Shown: positions 7,632 through 17,967 of the stretch, in pieces
Layout of the letters: each line of letters starts with the position of its first letter
Position numbering within the stretch: position 1 is the first letter of the stretch
Assembly (NCBI RefSeq): GCF_014649855.1
Contig: NZ_BMTV01000023.1
Span: forward strand, 62,001-126,000
Direction of reading: 5' to 3'
Length of the DNA: 64,000 nucleotides
Origin: Streptomyces roseolus
GTDB lineage: Bacteria > Actinomycetota > Actinomycetes > Streptomycetales > Streptomycetaceae
The notes under the pieces: generated by a model
What the model saw: only the letters and a program-made list of their open reading frames with translations
Databases searched by the model: none
What the model was told of the DNA's origin: nothing
Program-made: the position numbers and the translations under genes

Positions 7632-7658
7632 AATCTCCGAATGCTGGATCCAGTCTCC
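7618..7658 (+). promoter_or_regulatory. uvrA2 leaderless promoter with palindromic operator-like repeats
   Basis: TAAAAT (7629-7634) ends 6 nt before the uvrA2 ATG at 7641, and there is no Shine-Dalgarno, which fits a leaderless transcript. The box is flanked by CGGATATTGGAT (7618-7629) and GATCCAGTCTCC (7647-7658), a related half-site pair, plus the perfect palindrome CTGGATCCAG (7644-7653). The same half-sites form the inverted repeat at 2240-2279. A repressor binding across the -10 and start codon is plausible but unproven. Confidence 0.5.
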
Positions 7659-10076
7659 ACCCACGACCCCTACGTCCGTGTCCGCGGCGCCCGCGAGCAC
7701 AACCTCCGGGCCGTGGACGTCGACGTCCCCCGCGACGCCCTCACCGTCTTCACCGGCGTCTCCGGCTCCGGGAAGTCCTCGCTCGCCTTCGGGACGATCT
7801 ACGCGGAGGCCCAGCGCCGCTACTTCGAGTCCGTCGCGCCGTACGCCCGCCGGCTCATCCACCAGGTGGGCGCCCCGAAGGTCGGGGAGATCACCGGACT
7901 CCCCCCGGCGGTCTCCCTGGAACAGCGCCGCGCCGCGCCCAGCGCCCGCTCCTCCGTCGGCACGGTCACGACCCTGTCGAACTCGCTGCGGATGCTCTAC
8001 TCCCGCGCCGGCGACTACCCGGCCGGGGCGCCCCGGCTCGACTCCGACGCCTTCTCCCCCAACACCGCCGCGGGCGCGTGCCCGTCCTGCCACGGGCTCG
8101 GCCGGATCCACGAGACGAGCGAGGAGCTGCTGGTCCCCGACCCGGACCTGTCGATCCGGGAGGGCGCCGTCGCGTCCTGGCCGGGCGCCTGGCAGGGCAA
8201 GAACCTGCGCGACGTCCTCGACGCCCTCGGGTACGACGTCGACCGGCCGTGGCGCGAGCTGGACCCGAAGGACCGGGAATGGATCCTCTTCACCGACGAA
8301 CAGCCGGTCGTCACGGTCCACCCCGTCCGTGAGGCGGGCCGGATCCAGCGCCCCTACCAGGGCACGTACACCGGCGCCCGCCGGCTCGTCCTGCGCACCT
8401 ACTCCGAGTCGAAGAGCCCGGCGCTGCGGGCCAAGGCGGAACGCTTCCTCACGAGCGCGCCGTGCCCGGTGTGCGGCGGGAGCCGGTTGCGTCCCGAGGC
8501 GATGGCCGTCACCTTCGCCGGCCGGACCATCGCCGAACTCGCGGCGCTGCCGCTGACCGCCCTGGCGGAGGTGCTGACCCCGGCCGCCGCCCCGGACGGC
8601 ACCGGCACGGCGGCCGGCGCCCCCGCCGACGCGACCGACCGCCCGGCCCCCGCCCCCGCCGGCCCGGAGACCGCCCGCGTCCTCGCCCAGGACCTGCTCG
8701 CCCGGATCGCCACCGTCACCGAACTCGGCCTCGGCTACCTCTCCCTGGACCGCACCACCCCCACCCTCTCCAGCGGAGAGCTCCAGCGGCTGCGGCTCGC
8801 GACCCAGCTCCGCGCCGGGCTCTTCGGCGTCGTGTACGTGCTCGACGAACCGTCCGCCGGTCTGCACCCGGCCGACACCGAAGCCCTCCTCGTGGTCCTC
8901 GACCGGCTGAAGGCGGCCGGCAACACGGTCTTCGTCGTCGAGCACCACCTGGACGTGGTCCGGCACGCCGACTGGCTCGTCGACGTCGGTCCGCGCGCCG
9001 GGGAGCACGGCGGCCGGGTCCTGCACAGCGGTCCGCCCGAACTCCTCGCGCACGTCGAGGAGTCGGCCACCCGCCGTTTCCTCTTCGACCGGCCCCCCGT
9101 GCCGGAGCGGCCCGCGCTCGTCCCCGGGCGATGGCTGCGCACCGGCCCCGTCACCCGGCACAACCTGCGCGGCGTGGAGGCCGTCTTCCCCCGGGGCGCC
9201 CTGACCGCCGTCACCGGCGTCTCGGGCTCCGGTAAGTCCACCCTCGTCGGGGCGCTCACCGAGGAAACCGAGGGCGCCGGACGGACGGTGACGGTCGATC
9301 AGCGGCCCATCGGCCGCACCCCGCGCTCCAACCTGGCCACGTACACCGGCCTCTTCGACGTGGTGCGCAGGCTGTTCGCGGAGACCGAGGAGGCGAGGGC
9401 CCGCGGCTACAAGGTCGGGCGCTTCTCCTTCAACGTGCCGGGCGGCCGCTGCGAGACCTGCCAGGGCGAGGGGTTCGTCTCGGTGGAGCTGCTGTTCCTG
9501 CCGAGCACGTACGCGCCCTGCCCCGACTGCCGCGGCGCCCGCTACGACCCGGAGACCCTCCAGGTGCGGCTGCGCGGACTGACGATCTCCGAAGTCCTGG
9601 ACCTGACCGTGGAGTCGGCGGCCGAGTTCTTCGCGGACGTACCGTCGGCGGCCCGCAGCCTCACCACCCTCCTCGACGTCGGTCTCGGCTACCTGCGGCT
9701 CGGCCAGCCCGCCACCGAACTGTCCGGCGGCGAGGCGCAGCGCATCAAGCTGGCCGCGGAGCTCCAGCGCCCGCGCCGCGCCCACACCCTGTACGTCCTC
9801 GACGAGCCGACCACGGGGCTGCACCCGGCCGATGTCGAGGTGCTGGTGCGGCAGTTGCGGGGCCTCGTGGACGGCGGCCACACGGTGGTCGTCGTCGAGC
9901 ACGACATGGACGTGGCGGCCGGAGCGGACTGGGTGATCGACCTCGGGCCGGGCGGCGGCGAGGCCGGAGGCCGCGTCGTCGCCGAGGGTCCCCCGGCCCG
10001 GGTGGCGCGCTCGGCGGAGAGCCGCACCGCGCCGTACCTGGCCCGGGCCCTGGGGATCCCCGGCGGAACCGGCTAG
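7641..10076 (+). CDS. UvrA2-like excinuclease ABC subunit A homologue
   Basis: 811 residues, shorter than canonical UvrA (about 950). Two ABC ATPase modules are visible: Walker A GVSGSGKSS (39-47) with signature ELSGGE-type SSGELQRLRLA and Walker B VLDEPSAGLHP, then a second GVSGSGKSTL, ELSGGEAQRIKLA and VLDEPTTGLHP. Zinc-finger cysteines appear as CPSCHGLG, CPVCGGSRL, CETCQGEG and CPDCRG. UvrA2/DrrC-type proteins lack part of the UvrB-binding region and are tied to antibiotic or DNA-damage tolerance. Its stop overlaps that of the opposite-strand DUF5701 gene (CTAG, 10073-10076). Confidence 0.9.
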   Translation: MLDPVSTHDPYVRVRGAREHNLRAVDVDVPRDALTVFTGVSGSGKSSLAFGTIYAEAQRRYFESVAPYARRLIHQVGAPKVGEITGLPPAVSLEQRRAAPSARSSVGTVTTLSNSLRMLYSRAGDYPAGAPRLDSDAFSPNTAAGACPSCHGLGRIHETSEELLVPDPDLSIREGAVASWPGAWQGKNLRDVLDALGYDVDRPWRELDPKDREWILFTDEQPVVTVHPVREAGRIQRPYQGTYTGARRLVLRTYSESKSPALRAKAERFLTSAPCPVCGGSRLRPEAMAVTFAGRTIAELAALPLTALAEVLTPAAAPDGTGTAAGAPADATDRPAPAPAGPETARVLAQDLLARIATVTELGLGYLSLDRTTPTLSSGELQRLRLATQLRAGLFGVVYVLDEPSAGLHPADTEALLVVLDRLKAAGNTVFVVEHHLDVVRHADWLVDVGPRAGEHGGRVLHSGPPELLAHVEESATRRFLFDRPPVPERPALVPGRWLRTGPVTRHNLRGVEAVFPRGALTAVTGVSGSGKSTLVGALTEETEGAGRTVTVDQRPIGRTPRSNLATYTGLFDVVRRLFAETEEARARGYKVGRFSFNVPGGRCETCQGEGFVSVELLFLPSTYAPCPDCRGARYDPETLQVRLRGLTISEVLDLTVESAAEFFADVPSAARSLTTLLDVGLGYLRLGQPATELSGGEAQRIKLAAELQRPRRAHTLYVLDEPTTGLHPADVEVLVRQLRGLVDGGHTVVVVEHDMDVAAGADWVIDLGPGGGEAGGRVVAEGPPARVARSAESRTAPYLARALGIPGGTG

Positions 10077-10753
10077 CCGTTCCGGCCGGTGGTGGAGCCG
10101 AAGCCGAGCCAGGTGTGGCGGTTGTTCCACCAGCACCAGCCGACCTTGGGCGCGCCCTTGCGCTCCTTGCCGTCGCGGCCGGTGCCGTTGCTGATCCAGA
10201 TGGCCGGGGTGCGGGCGTCGAAGGAGCCGTTGGGCTTGCGGAGGCGCGAACCGATGGTCATGAAGCACTTGTTGCGCTCCAGGACCTCGGGGCGCTGGAG
10301 CAGCCAGTGGATGCCCTCGGTGAGGAGCAGCGGGGTGCGTCCGGCGGCGGTGAGGGCCGGAAGGGCCTCCTCGGGCGACCAGTTGCCCATGTGGTCGCCC
10401 CGGTCCGGGCCGTGGACCAGGTAGAAGGGGCCGTCGGGGAGCTCCACGCCCTGCGGGGCGAAGGAGTCGGCGTCCTCCATGTCGACCACGACGAAGCCGG
10501 GCTTGTCCGCGAGCCTGAGCAACGGGGCGAGGGCCGAGGCGGGCGCGGCGTCCGGGTGGACGGCCAGCAGGGAGCCGGCCGGGGCGTCGGCGGCGGCCTT
10601 CTCGGCGTAGGCCCTCAGCTCACCGGTGTCGACGCCGGTGAGGGCGGGCACCCCGAGCTCGATGAGCCGCTCGGCCTGGTCGGCGAGCGGGGGAAGCGGG
10701 AACGTGCTGGTGAAGGCGTCGGCGGTCGGGGCGGTGCTGTGCGCGTCGGGCAA
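10073..10753 (-). CDS. DUF5701 family protein
   Basis: 226 residues, cytoplasmic, no signal or membrane segment. It matches a conserved actinobacterial family with FVVVDMEDADSFAPQG, GPFYLVHGPDRGDHMGNWSPEEALPAL, LTEGIHWLLQRP and the closing KERKGAPKVGWCWWNNRHTWLGFG. No function is established. The TTG start at 10753 is preferred because GAGGAG precedes it by 4-5 nt; the upstream ATG has no such signal. It shares four bases of its stop with uvrA2. Confidence 0.75.
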   Translation of the reverse strand: MPDAHSTAPTADAFTSTFPLPPLADQAERLIELGVPALTGVDTGELRAYAEKAAADAPAGSLLAVHPDAAPASALAPLLRLADKPGFVVVDMEDADSFAPQGVELPDGPFYLVHGPDRGDHMGNWSPEEALPALTAAGRTPLLLTEGIHWLLQRPEVLERNKCFMTIGSRLRKPNGSFDARTPAIWISNGTGRDGKERKGAPKVGWCWWNNRHTWLGFGSTTGRNG

Positions 10754-10774
10754 GGTTCTCCTCGGTCGGGATGG

Positions 10775-10806
10775 CGTCGGCCCGGGGAAAACGGCCCGGG
10801 CCGACG
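10775..10806. terminator. GC-rich hairpin between sdhB and the DUF5701 gene
   Basis: Perfect 12-bp arms (CGTCGGCCCGGG at 10775-10786 and its complement at 10795-10806) around an 8-nt loop. It lies downstream of sdhB on the minus strand, 22 bp before the DUF5701 start, so it may terminate or attenuate the sdh transcript. Confidence 0.55.
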
Positions 10807-10811
10807 CTTTG

Positions 10812-10926
10812 TTCCCGGCGGGGGGAGACTTTCTCACCTCGCCTTGCGGTTCCCGGCAGGGGGAGGCCTTCTCACCTCGCCTTGCGGTTCCCGGCAGGGG
10901 GTAGGCCTTCTCACCTCACCTTGCGC
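10812..10926. repeat. three tandem 38-bp repeats running into the sdhB stop codon
   Basis: Copies 10812-10849 and 10850-10887 (38 bp) and 10888-10926 (39 bp) differ at few positions; each reads TTCCCGGC(A/G)GGGGG then CTTCTCACCTC(G/A)CCTTGCG. On the minus strand the third copy supplies the last sdhB codons and stop, so the other copies look like duplications of the gene's 3' end into its trailer. Confidence 0.8.
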
Positions 10927-11650
10927 CGGGCCCGCAGCCACTCCTTGTTCATGGCCGCGATCGAGGGCAGCGGGATGCCCTTGGGGCAGGCGGTGGCGCA
11001 CTCGCCGGTGAGGGTGCAGCCGCCGAAGCCCTCGGCGTCCATCTGGGCGACCATGTCGAGCACCCGGGTCTCGCGCTCCGGGGCGCCCTGCGGCAGCACG
11101 TTCAGGTGGTTGACCTTGGCGGAGGTGAAGAGCATCGCCGAGCCGTTCGGGCAGGCGGCGACACAGGCGCCGCAGCCGATGCACTCGGCGTGCTCGAAGG
11201 CGAAGTCGGCGTCCGCCTTGGGGACGGCGGTGGCGTGGGCCTCGGGCGCGGAGCCGGTGGGGGCGGTGACGTATCCGCCGGCCTGGATGATCCGGTCGAA
11301 GGCGGTGCGGTCGACGACGAGGTCCTTGACGACCGGGAAGGCGGAGGCCCGCCAGGGTTCGACGTCGATGGTGTCGCCGTCGCGGAAGGAGCGCATGTGG
11401 AGCTGACAGGTGGTGGTGCGCTCGGGGCCGTGGGCGTCGCCGTCGATGACGAGGCTGCAGGCGCCGCAGATGCCCTCGCGGCAGTCGTGGTCGAAGGCGA
11501 CGGGGTCCTCGCCGCGCAGGATGAGGTCCTCGTTGAGGGTGTCGAGCATCTCCAGGAAGGACATGTCGGGGGAGACGCCGTCCACCTCGTAGGTGACCAT
11601 GGCGCCCTCGGCGCCGGAGTTCTTCTGGCGCCAGACGCGCAGGTTGAGCT

Positions 11651-11654
<4 letters not shown>
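10911..11654 (-). CDS. sdhB: succinate dehydrogenase / fumarate reductase iron-sulfur subunit
   Basis: 247 residues. Three clusters are visible: the plant-ferredoxin-type [2Fe-2S] loop CREGICGACSLVIDG, then CIGCGACVAACPNGS and CTLTGECATACPKGIP for the [4Fe-4S] and [3Fe-4S] centres. It passes electrons from the SdhA flavin to quinone at SdhC. The ATG overlaps the sdhA stop by 4 bp. The short sequence and pairing with a single large SdhC indicate a three-subunit, menaquinone-type enzyme rather than the four-subunit form. Confidence 0.94.
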
Positions 11655-13591
<1,937 letters not shown>

Positions 13592-13593
13592 GG

Positions 13594-14370
13594 TCAGTTC
13601 ACCACTCCGGTCATGACGCCGACGGGGACGGCGATGAATCCCGCGGTCAGGACGAGCGCGAGGAGGTTCGCCGTGAGGCGCAGGGCGCGTTCGCGCCGGG
13701 CGTTGCCGACGCCGAGGGTCTGGGCGGCGCTCCAGAAGCCGTGCCGGACGTGGAGGCCGACGGCGAGCATGGCGACGATGTAGATCGTGTTGCCGTACCA
13801 GGTGGAGAAGGTGTCGATGACGTTCTGGTAGGGCCTGCCCTCCTCGAAGCCGCCGGGGTGGACGGTCCCGGTGGTGAGGTCGAGGACGTGCCAGACGATG
13901 AAGAGAGCGAGGATGATCCCGCCCCAGCGCATGGTGCGGGTGGCGTAGGAGGAGCCCTTGCGCCGGTGGGCGTACCGGGTGGGGCGCGCCTTGATGTCGC
14001 GGCGGCTGAGCTGGTACGCGGAGACGGCGTGCGCGCCGACGGCGGCGAGGAGCGCGATCCGGGCGATCCAGAGTCCCCACTGGTGGTGCAGGACGGGTGC
14101 GCCCATCACCCGCAGCCAGTGGCCGTAGGCGTTGAACTCCTCGGGGCCGAAGAAGACCTTGAGGTTTCCCGCGACGTGCGCGACCAGGTAGGCGAGCATG
14201 ACGAGGCCGCTCACGGCCATGACGGTCTTCTTGCCGATGGTCGACGACCAGAAGCCGCGGGTCGGGGTGCGGGACGGCGGGCGGGCGGGGGCCGCCTCGC
14301 GGTCGGACGCCGAGCCCTTCGCGGCCGTGTCCTTCGCGGCCGCCGTGTCCTTGCTGGGTGCCAGAGCCAT
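13594..14370 (-). CDS. sdhC: succinate dehydrogenase cytochrome b subunit
   Basis: 258 residues with an Ala/Lys-rich cytoplasmic N-terminus (about 1-45) and about five membrane helices. Conserved His residues (AHVAGN, HHQWG, GAHAVSAYQ, IVWHVLD, GLHVRHGFW) fit the di-haem b, menaquinone-type membrane anchor. First gene of sdhCAB. No good Shine-Dalgarno beyond GAAGG next to the ATG; TAGCGT (14383-14378) lies 7 nt upstream, so the transcript may be leaderless. Confidence 0.92.
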   Translation of the reverse strand: MALAPSKDTAAAKDTAAKGSASDREAAPARPPSRTPTRGFWSSTIGKKTVMAVSGLVMLAYLVAHVAGNLKVFFGPEEFNAYGHWLRVMGAPVLHHQWGLWIARIALLAAVGAHAVSAYQLSRRDIKARPTRYAHRRKGSSYATRTMRWGGIILALFIVWHVLDLTTGTVHPGGFEEGRPYQNVIDTFSTWYGNTIYIVAMLAVGLHVRHGFWSAAQTLGVGNARRERALRLTANLLALVLTAGFIAVPVGVMTGVVN

Positions 14371-14377
14371 GCCTTCG

Positions 14378-14460
14378 ACGCTAGGGCCGAAGGACCCGAG
14401 AGGTCCAAGACATGGTCCAGCTGATATCCATAGGCTGAAGCTATGCGTGTGCCCTAGGCT
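14378..14460. promoter_or_regulatory. divergent sdhC / lysR control region with LysR box
   Basis: CATAG-N7-CTATG (14429-14445) is a dyad with the T-N11-A form typical of LysR-family binding sites. For lysR, TAGGCT (14455-14460) is 7 nt from the ATG; for sdhC, TAGCGT (minus strand, 14383-14378) is 7 nt from its ATG. Both genes therefore look leaderless, with the LysR box between the two promoters. Confidence 0.6.
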
Positions 14461-14467
14461 GGGCTTC

Positions 14468-15376
14468 ATGCAGTTCCAGCAGCTCCTCTACTTCGTGGCC
14501 GTCGCCGAGACCCGCCACTTCACCCGGGCCGCCGAACGCGTCCACGTCTCCCAGCCCTCCCTCTCCCAGCAGATCAAGGCGCTGGAGCAGGAGCTGGGCG
14601 CGGAGCTCTTCAGCCGGGCCCGGGGCAACATCGCGCTCACCGACGCCGGCGAGGCCCTCCTCCCGCTGGCCCGCCGGATCCTCGCCGACACCGAGACCGC
14701 CCGCCGCGAGGTCCAGGAGCTCGCCCAGCTCAAGCGCGGCCGGGTCCGCCTCGGCGCCACCCCCAGCCTCTGCACCGGCCTCCTCCCCGACGTCCTGCGC
14801 GCCTTCCACGACCTGCACCCGGGCATCGAGCTGCTCATCGACGAGGGCGGCTCGCACGACCTGGTGCGGAAGCTGGCCCGCGGCTCCCTCGACCTGGCGC
14901 TCGTCGTGCTGCCCCTGCCCTCGCCGTCGCCGGCGCTGACCACGGTCGAGCTGCTGCGCGAGGACCTGGTGGTGGTCTCGGCGGCCTCCACGCCGCCGCC
15001 GCGCCGGCCGGTGCGGATCACCGACCTGCGCGATCAGCCGCTCGTCATGTTCCGCCACGGCTACGACCTGCGGGAGCTGACCGTCGGGGCGTGCCGGGCG
15101 GCCGGCTTCGAGCCGACGTTCACCGTCGAGGGCGGCGAGCTGGACGCGGTCCTCGGTTTCGTGCGGGCCGGGCTCGGGCTCGCCGTCGTCCCCGCCATGG
15201 TCGCCGCCCGGGCCGGCCGCGACCTGCGCGTCACCGCGCTCGCCCGGCCCGGTCTGCGCCGCACGATCGCCCTGGCCCACCGCAGCGACGTCGCCCCGCC
15301 GCGCGCCGCCCGCGAGCTCCAGAAGCTGCTGATGGCCTCGCGGCGCGGCAGGACGGGCCCGGACGCCGCGCGGTGA
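14468..15376 (+). CDS. LysR-family transcriptional regulator
   Basis: 302 residues. The winged HTH covers about 1-60 (FVAVAETRHFTRAAERVHVSQPSLSQQIKALEQELG), followed by the LysR effector-binding domain (RVRLGATPSLCTGLLPDVLRAFHDLHPGIEL). It is divergently transcribed from sdhCAB and has a T-N11-A dyad in the shared upstream region, so it likely autoregulates and controls the sdh operon. The effector is unknown; a central-metabolism acid is a reasonable guess. Confidence 0.92.
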   Translation: MQFQQLLYFVAVAETRHFTRAAERVHVSQPSLSQQIKALEQELGAELFSRARGNIALTDAGEALLPLARRILADTETARREVQELAQLKRGRVRLGATPSLCTGLLPDVLRAFHDLHPGIELLIDEGGSHDLVRKLARGSLDLALVVLPLPSPSPALTTVELLREDLVVVSAASTPPPRRPVRITDLRDQPLVMFRHGYDLRELTVGACRAAGFEPTFTVEGGELDAVLGFVRAGLGLAVVPAMVAARAGRDLRVTALARPGLRRTIALAHRSDVAPPRAARELQKLLMASRRGRTGPDAAR

Positions 15377-15380
15377 GGGC

Positions 15381-16049
15381 TCAGGGTTCGATGAGCCCGG
15401 CCCGGATCGCGTACCGGGTCAGTTCGAGGCGGTCGCGCAGCCCGAGCTTCTGGAGGATGTTGGCGCGGTGCCGCTCCACCGTCTTCGGGCTGATGAAGAG
15501 CAGGTCGCCGATCTCCTTCGAGGTGTGCCCCTCGGCGACCAGCTTCAGGATCTCCTCCTCGCGCTCGGTGACCGGCCGCTCGGGCAGCCCCGCGCCGGAG
15601 CGCACCCGGTCGAGGTAGCTGCGGATCAGCGCCGTCTCCGCGCCCGGGTAGATGAACGGTTCGTCGCGCAGCGCCGACCGGCAGGCCTCGACGAGGTCCC
15701 GGTCGGCGACGGACTTCGGCACGTACCCGTTGGCGCCGGCCCGCAGCGCCTCGAAGAAGTACTCCTCGTTGTCGTACATCGTCAGCATCAGGATCCGCAG
15801 CCCGGGCCGCAGCCGGGCGAGTTCGCGCGCCGCCTGCAGCCCGGTCATCCGGGGCATCGCGATGTCCAGGACGGCGAGGTCGAGCCCGTCGTCCGAGCGC
15901 GCGGCGGCGACCGCCTCGGCCCCGTCCCCCGCCTCCGCGACGACCTCCAGGTCCGGCTCCCCGTCGAGGATGAGGCGCACCCCGCGCCGCACCAGCGCGT
16001 GGTCGTCGACGAGGAGGATCCGGGCGGGCGGGCGTACGGCGGAGGTCAT
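15381..16049 (-). CDS. NarL/LuxR-family response regulator
   Basis: 222 residues. Receiver domain about 10-125 (ILLVDDHALVRRG, phospho-acceptor Asp in LAVLDIAMPRMTG, Lys in YVPKSVADRD), then a LuxR HTH (VTEREEEILKLVAEGHTSKEIGDLLFISPKTVERHR). Its ATG overlaps the kinase stop by 4 bp (ATGA), so kinase and regulator form a two-gene operon. It ends 4 bp from the convergent lysR stop. Confidence 0.93.
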   Translation of the reverse strand: MTSAVRPPARILLVDDHALVRRGVRLILDGEPDLEVVAEAGDGAEAVAAARSDDGLDLAVLDIAMPRMTGLQAARELARLRPGLRILMLTMYDNEEYFFEALRAGANGYVPKSVADRDLVEACRSALRDEPFIYPGAETALIRSYLDRVRSGAGLPERPVTEREEEILKLVAEGHTSKEIGDLLFISPKTVERHRANILQKLGLRDRLELTRYAIRAGLIEP

Positions 16050-17206
16050 CGCTCGTGTCCAGGGGTCGGGGCCGACGGGGGAACGGGATCGGTGGAGGAT
16101 ACGGGCTCCGCCACGGACGCGCGTACGGAAAGCGGAACGCGCCCGGCGGCGGGCGCGGATGCGGAAAGGGGGGCGAGCCCGGCGGCGGAGGCGGGCGCGG
16201 AAAGGGGGGCGAGTCCGGCGGCGGGAGCGGATGCGGCCGCGTCCCCACGCGCGCGTGCCGCCGCCGGTGCCGGTGCCGGCAGGTCGAGGCGCACCTCCGT
16301 ACCGCCTTCCTCCCCCGGTCCGATCCACAGGTCGGCGCCGACGAGCAGGGCGCGCTCGCGCATGCCGCCGATCCCGGCGCCCTCCTCGGCGCCGGCCGTG
16401 CCCCGGCCGTCGTCGCGGACGACGAGGCGCGTGCCGCCGCCCGGGGCCGGGCCGAGGCGCACGTCGACGTGGCCGGCGGCGGCGTGGCGGGCCGCGTTGG
16501 TGAGGCTCTCCTGGGCGACCCGGTAGACGACGAGCTCCGTCGCCGGGTCGAGGGGACGCGGGACGGGCGCGAGGTGGGTGGTCACCCGGAGGCCCGGGGT
16601 GGAGAGTTCGCCGGCGAGGGAGCGGAGCGCGCTGTGCAGGCCCAGTTCCTCCAGGACCCCGGGCCGCAGCCGGCGGGCGATCCGGCGGATCTCCTCCAGG
16701 CCCGCCCGGGTGGTCTCCTGCGCCTGCCGCAGGTCCTCGCGGAGTTCCGCCGGCGCGTGGTCGGCGGTGTGCCTGAGCTGGAGGAGGACGGCGGTGAGGG
16801 TCTGGCCCACCTCGTCGTGGAGCTCGCGGGCGATCCGCTGGCGCTCCGCCTCCTGCGCGGTGAGGACCCGGCCGGTGCTCGTGGCCCGCTCGGCCTCCAG
16901 CCGGTCCAGCATGGCGTTGAAGGCGGCGGTCAGGTCGGCGATCTCGCCGCGCCCGGACACCTCGGCCCTCGTGCCCGGCTTGAGCAGGTCGGCCGTGGCC
17001 ATGGCGCGGCCGAGCCGGCCGAGCGGGGCGAGGCCCACGCGCAGCAGCAGCGCGTTGAGGACGAGCATGAGGACGAGGCCGCAGACCACGACGACCGCCT
17101 CGCCGAGGAGGACGGGGGTGGAAACGGTGACGGGTCCCAGGAGGAGCCCCGCGGCGAGGACGAGGACGGCCGCGTTCAGGAGGAAGATCCGTCCGTACAG
17201 TGACAC
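16046..17206 (-). CDS. NarL-type sensor histidine kinase
   Basis: 386 residues. Two N-terminal membrane helices (about 7-25 and 30-55), a HAMP linker, a HisKA_3 dimerisation domain with phospho-His in RIARELHDEVGQTL, and a HATPase_c domain with AQESLTNAARHA and VRDDGRG. No sizeable extracellular sensor is present. The C-terminal 80 residues are low-complexity with repeated AAGLAPLS-type units, beyond the usual kinase end. It starts with GTG at 17206. Confidence 0.92.
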   Translation of the reverse strand: MSLYGRIFLLNAAVLVLAAGLLLGPVTVSTPVLLGEAVVVVCGLVLMLVLNALLLRVGLAPLGRLGRAMATADLLKPGTRAEVSGRGEIADLTAAFNAMLDRLEAERATSTGRVLTAQEAERQRIARELHDEVGQTLTAVLLQLRHTADHAPAELREDLRQAQETTRAGLEEIRRIARRLRPGVLEELGLHSALRSLAGELSTPGLRVTTHLAPVPRPLDPATELVVYRVAQESLTNAARHAAAGHVDVRLGPAPGGGTRLVVRDDGRGTAGAEEGAGIGGMRERALLVGADLWIGPGEEGGTEVRLDLPAPAPAAARARGDAAASAPAAGLAPLSAPASAAGLAPLSASAPAAGRVPLSVRASVAEPVSSTDPVPPSAPTPGHER

Positions 17207-17478
17207 GTCCCGCTCTCTCTCCCCGACTCCACCGGCCTGGCCGGCCCGGCCGGCCGATCACCCGGCCGCCCGCGCTGACCTGCGAAGAAGCCTACGTCCC
17301 CGCCCCATCGTCGCCGCCGTCCGGGCCCCTGTCCATCCGTGCCGGCACCCATGCGCGAAGGGCCTCCGGCATGACAGCATGTTCCGGCCGCGGCCCCGGA
17401 ACTCCCGCCTCCGTGGAGGGGCACCGGCCTCCTCGCCGCGCGCGCCCACGCCATCCGACGACACGAGGAGTCCGGGCC

Positions 17479-17964
17479 GTGCCCACTTCACGGATGAGTT
17501 CGACGCCGCTTCCCGGCATCGGCGTCCAGTACGACCTCACCACCCGGGAGCACCGGCACCTGTCGGTGATCGCCCATCGCGACGGCACCCGCACGGTCAA
17601 CGTCTACCGGTCCGACGACCCCGACGCCTGCCTGCAGTCGCTGCACCTGACCGCCGGGGAGTCCGCCGCGTTCGTCGACGCGCTGATGCCCGCCCACCAC
17701 AGCCCGAACCTGCTCCACACCACCGAGCTGGGCCTGGTCGCCGAGCGCATCGAGCTGTCCTCGGCCTCCCACTGGAACGGCCGCACCCTCGGCGAGACCC
17801 GCATGCGCACGGAGACCGGCGTGTCCATCGTCGCCGTCCTGCGCCGCGCCGACGCCGTCCCCTCCCCCGGTCCCGGCTTCCGTCTCGCCGGCGGGGACAC
17901 CCTCATCGTCATCGGCACCCACGAGGGCGTGGACGCCGCCGCCACCATCCTGGGAAGGGAGTGA
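17479..17964 (+). CDS. cation:proton antiporter regulatory subunit (KhtT/TrkA-C-like)
   Basis: 161 residues. The C-terminal half is a TrkA_C/RCK_C ligand-binding domain (GRTLGETRMRTETGVSIVAVLRRADA...RLAGGDTLIVIGTHEGVDAA); the N-terminal half resembles KhtT-type gating subunits. GTG 17479 is favoured by GAGGAG 8 nt upstream; ATG 17494 is an alternative. The antiporter gene begins 4 nt after its stop, so the two should act as a KhtTU-like K+(cation)/H+ exchange system. Confidence 0.86.
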   Translation: MPTSRMSSTPLPGIGVQYDLTTREHRHLSVIAHRDGTRTVNVYRSDDPDACLQSLHLTAGESAAFVDALMPAHHSPNLLHTTELGLVAERIELSSASHWNGRTLGETRMRTETGVSIVAVLRRADAVPSPGPGFRLAGGDTLIVIGTHEGVDAAATILGRE

Positions 17965-17967
17965 TCG

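Noticed and set aside
10775..10926. Repeats near sdhB as a CRISPR-like array
   Set aside because: The repeats are contiguous with no spacers and derive from the sdhB end.
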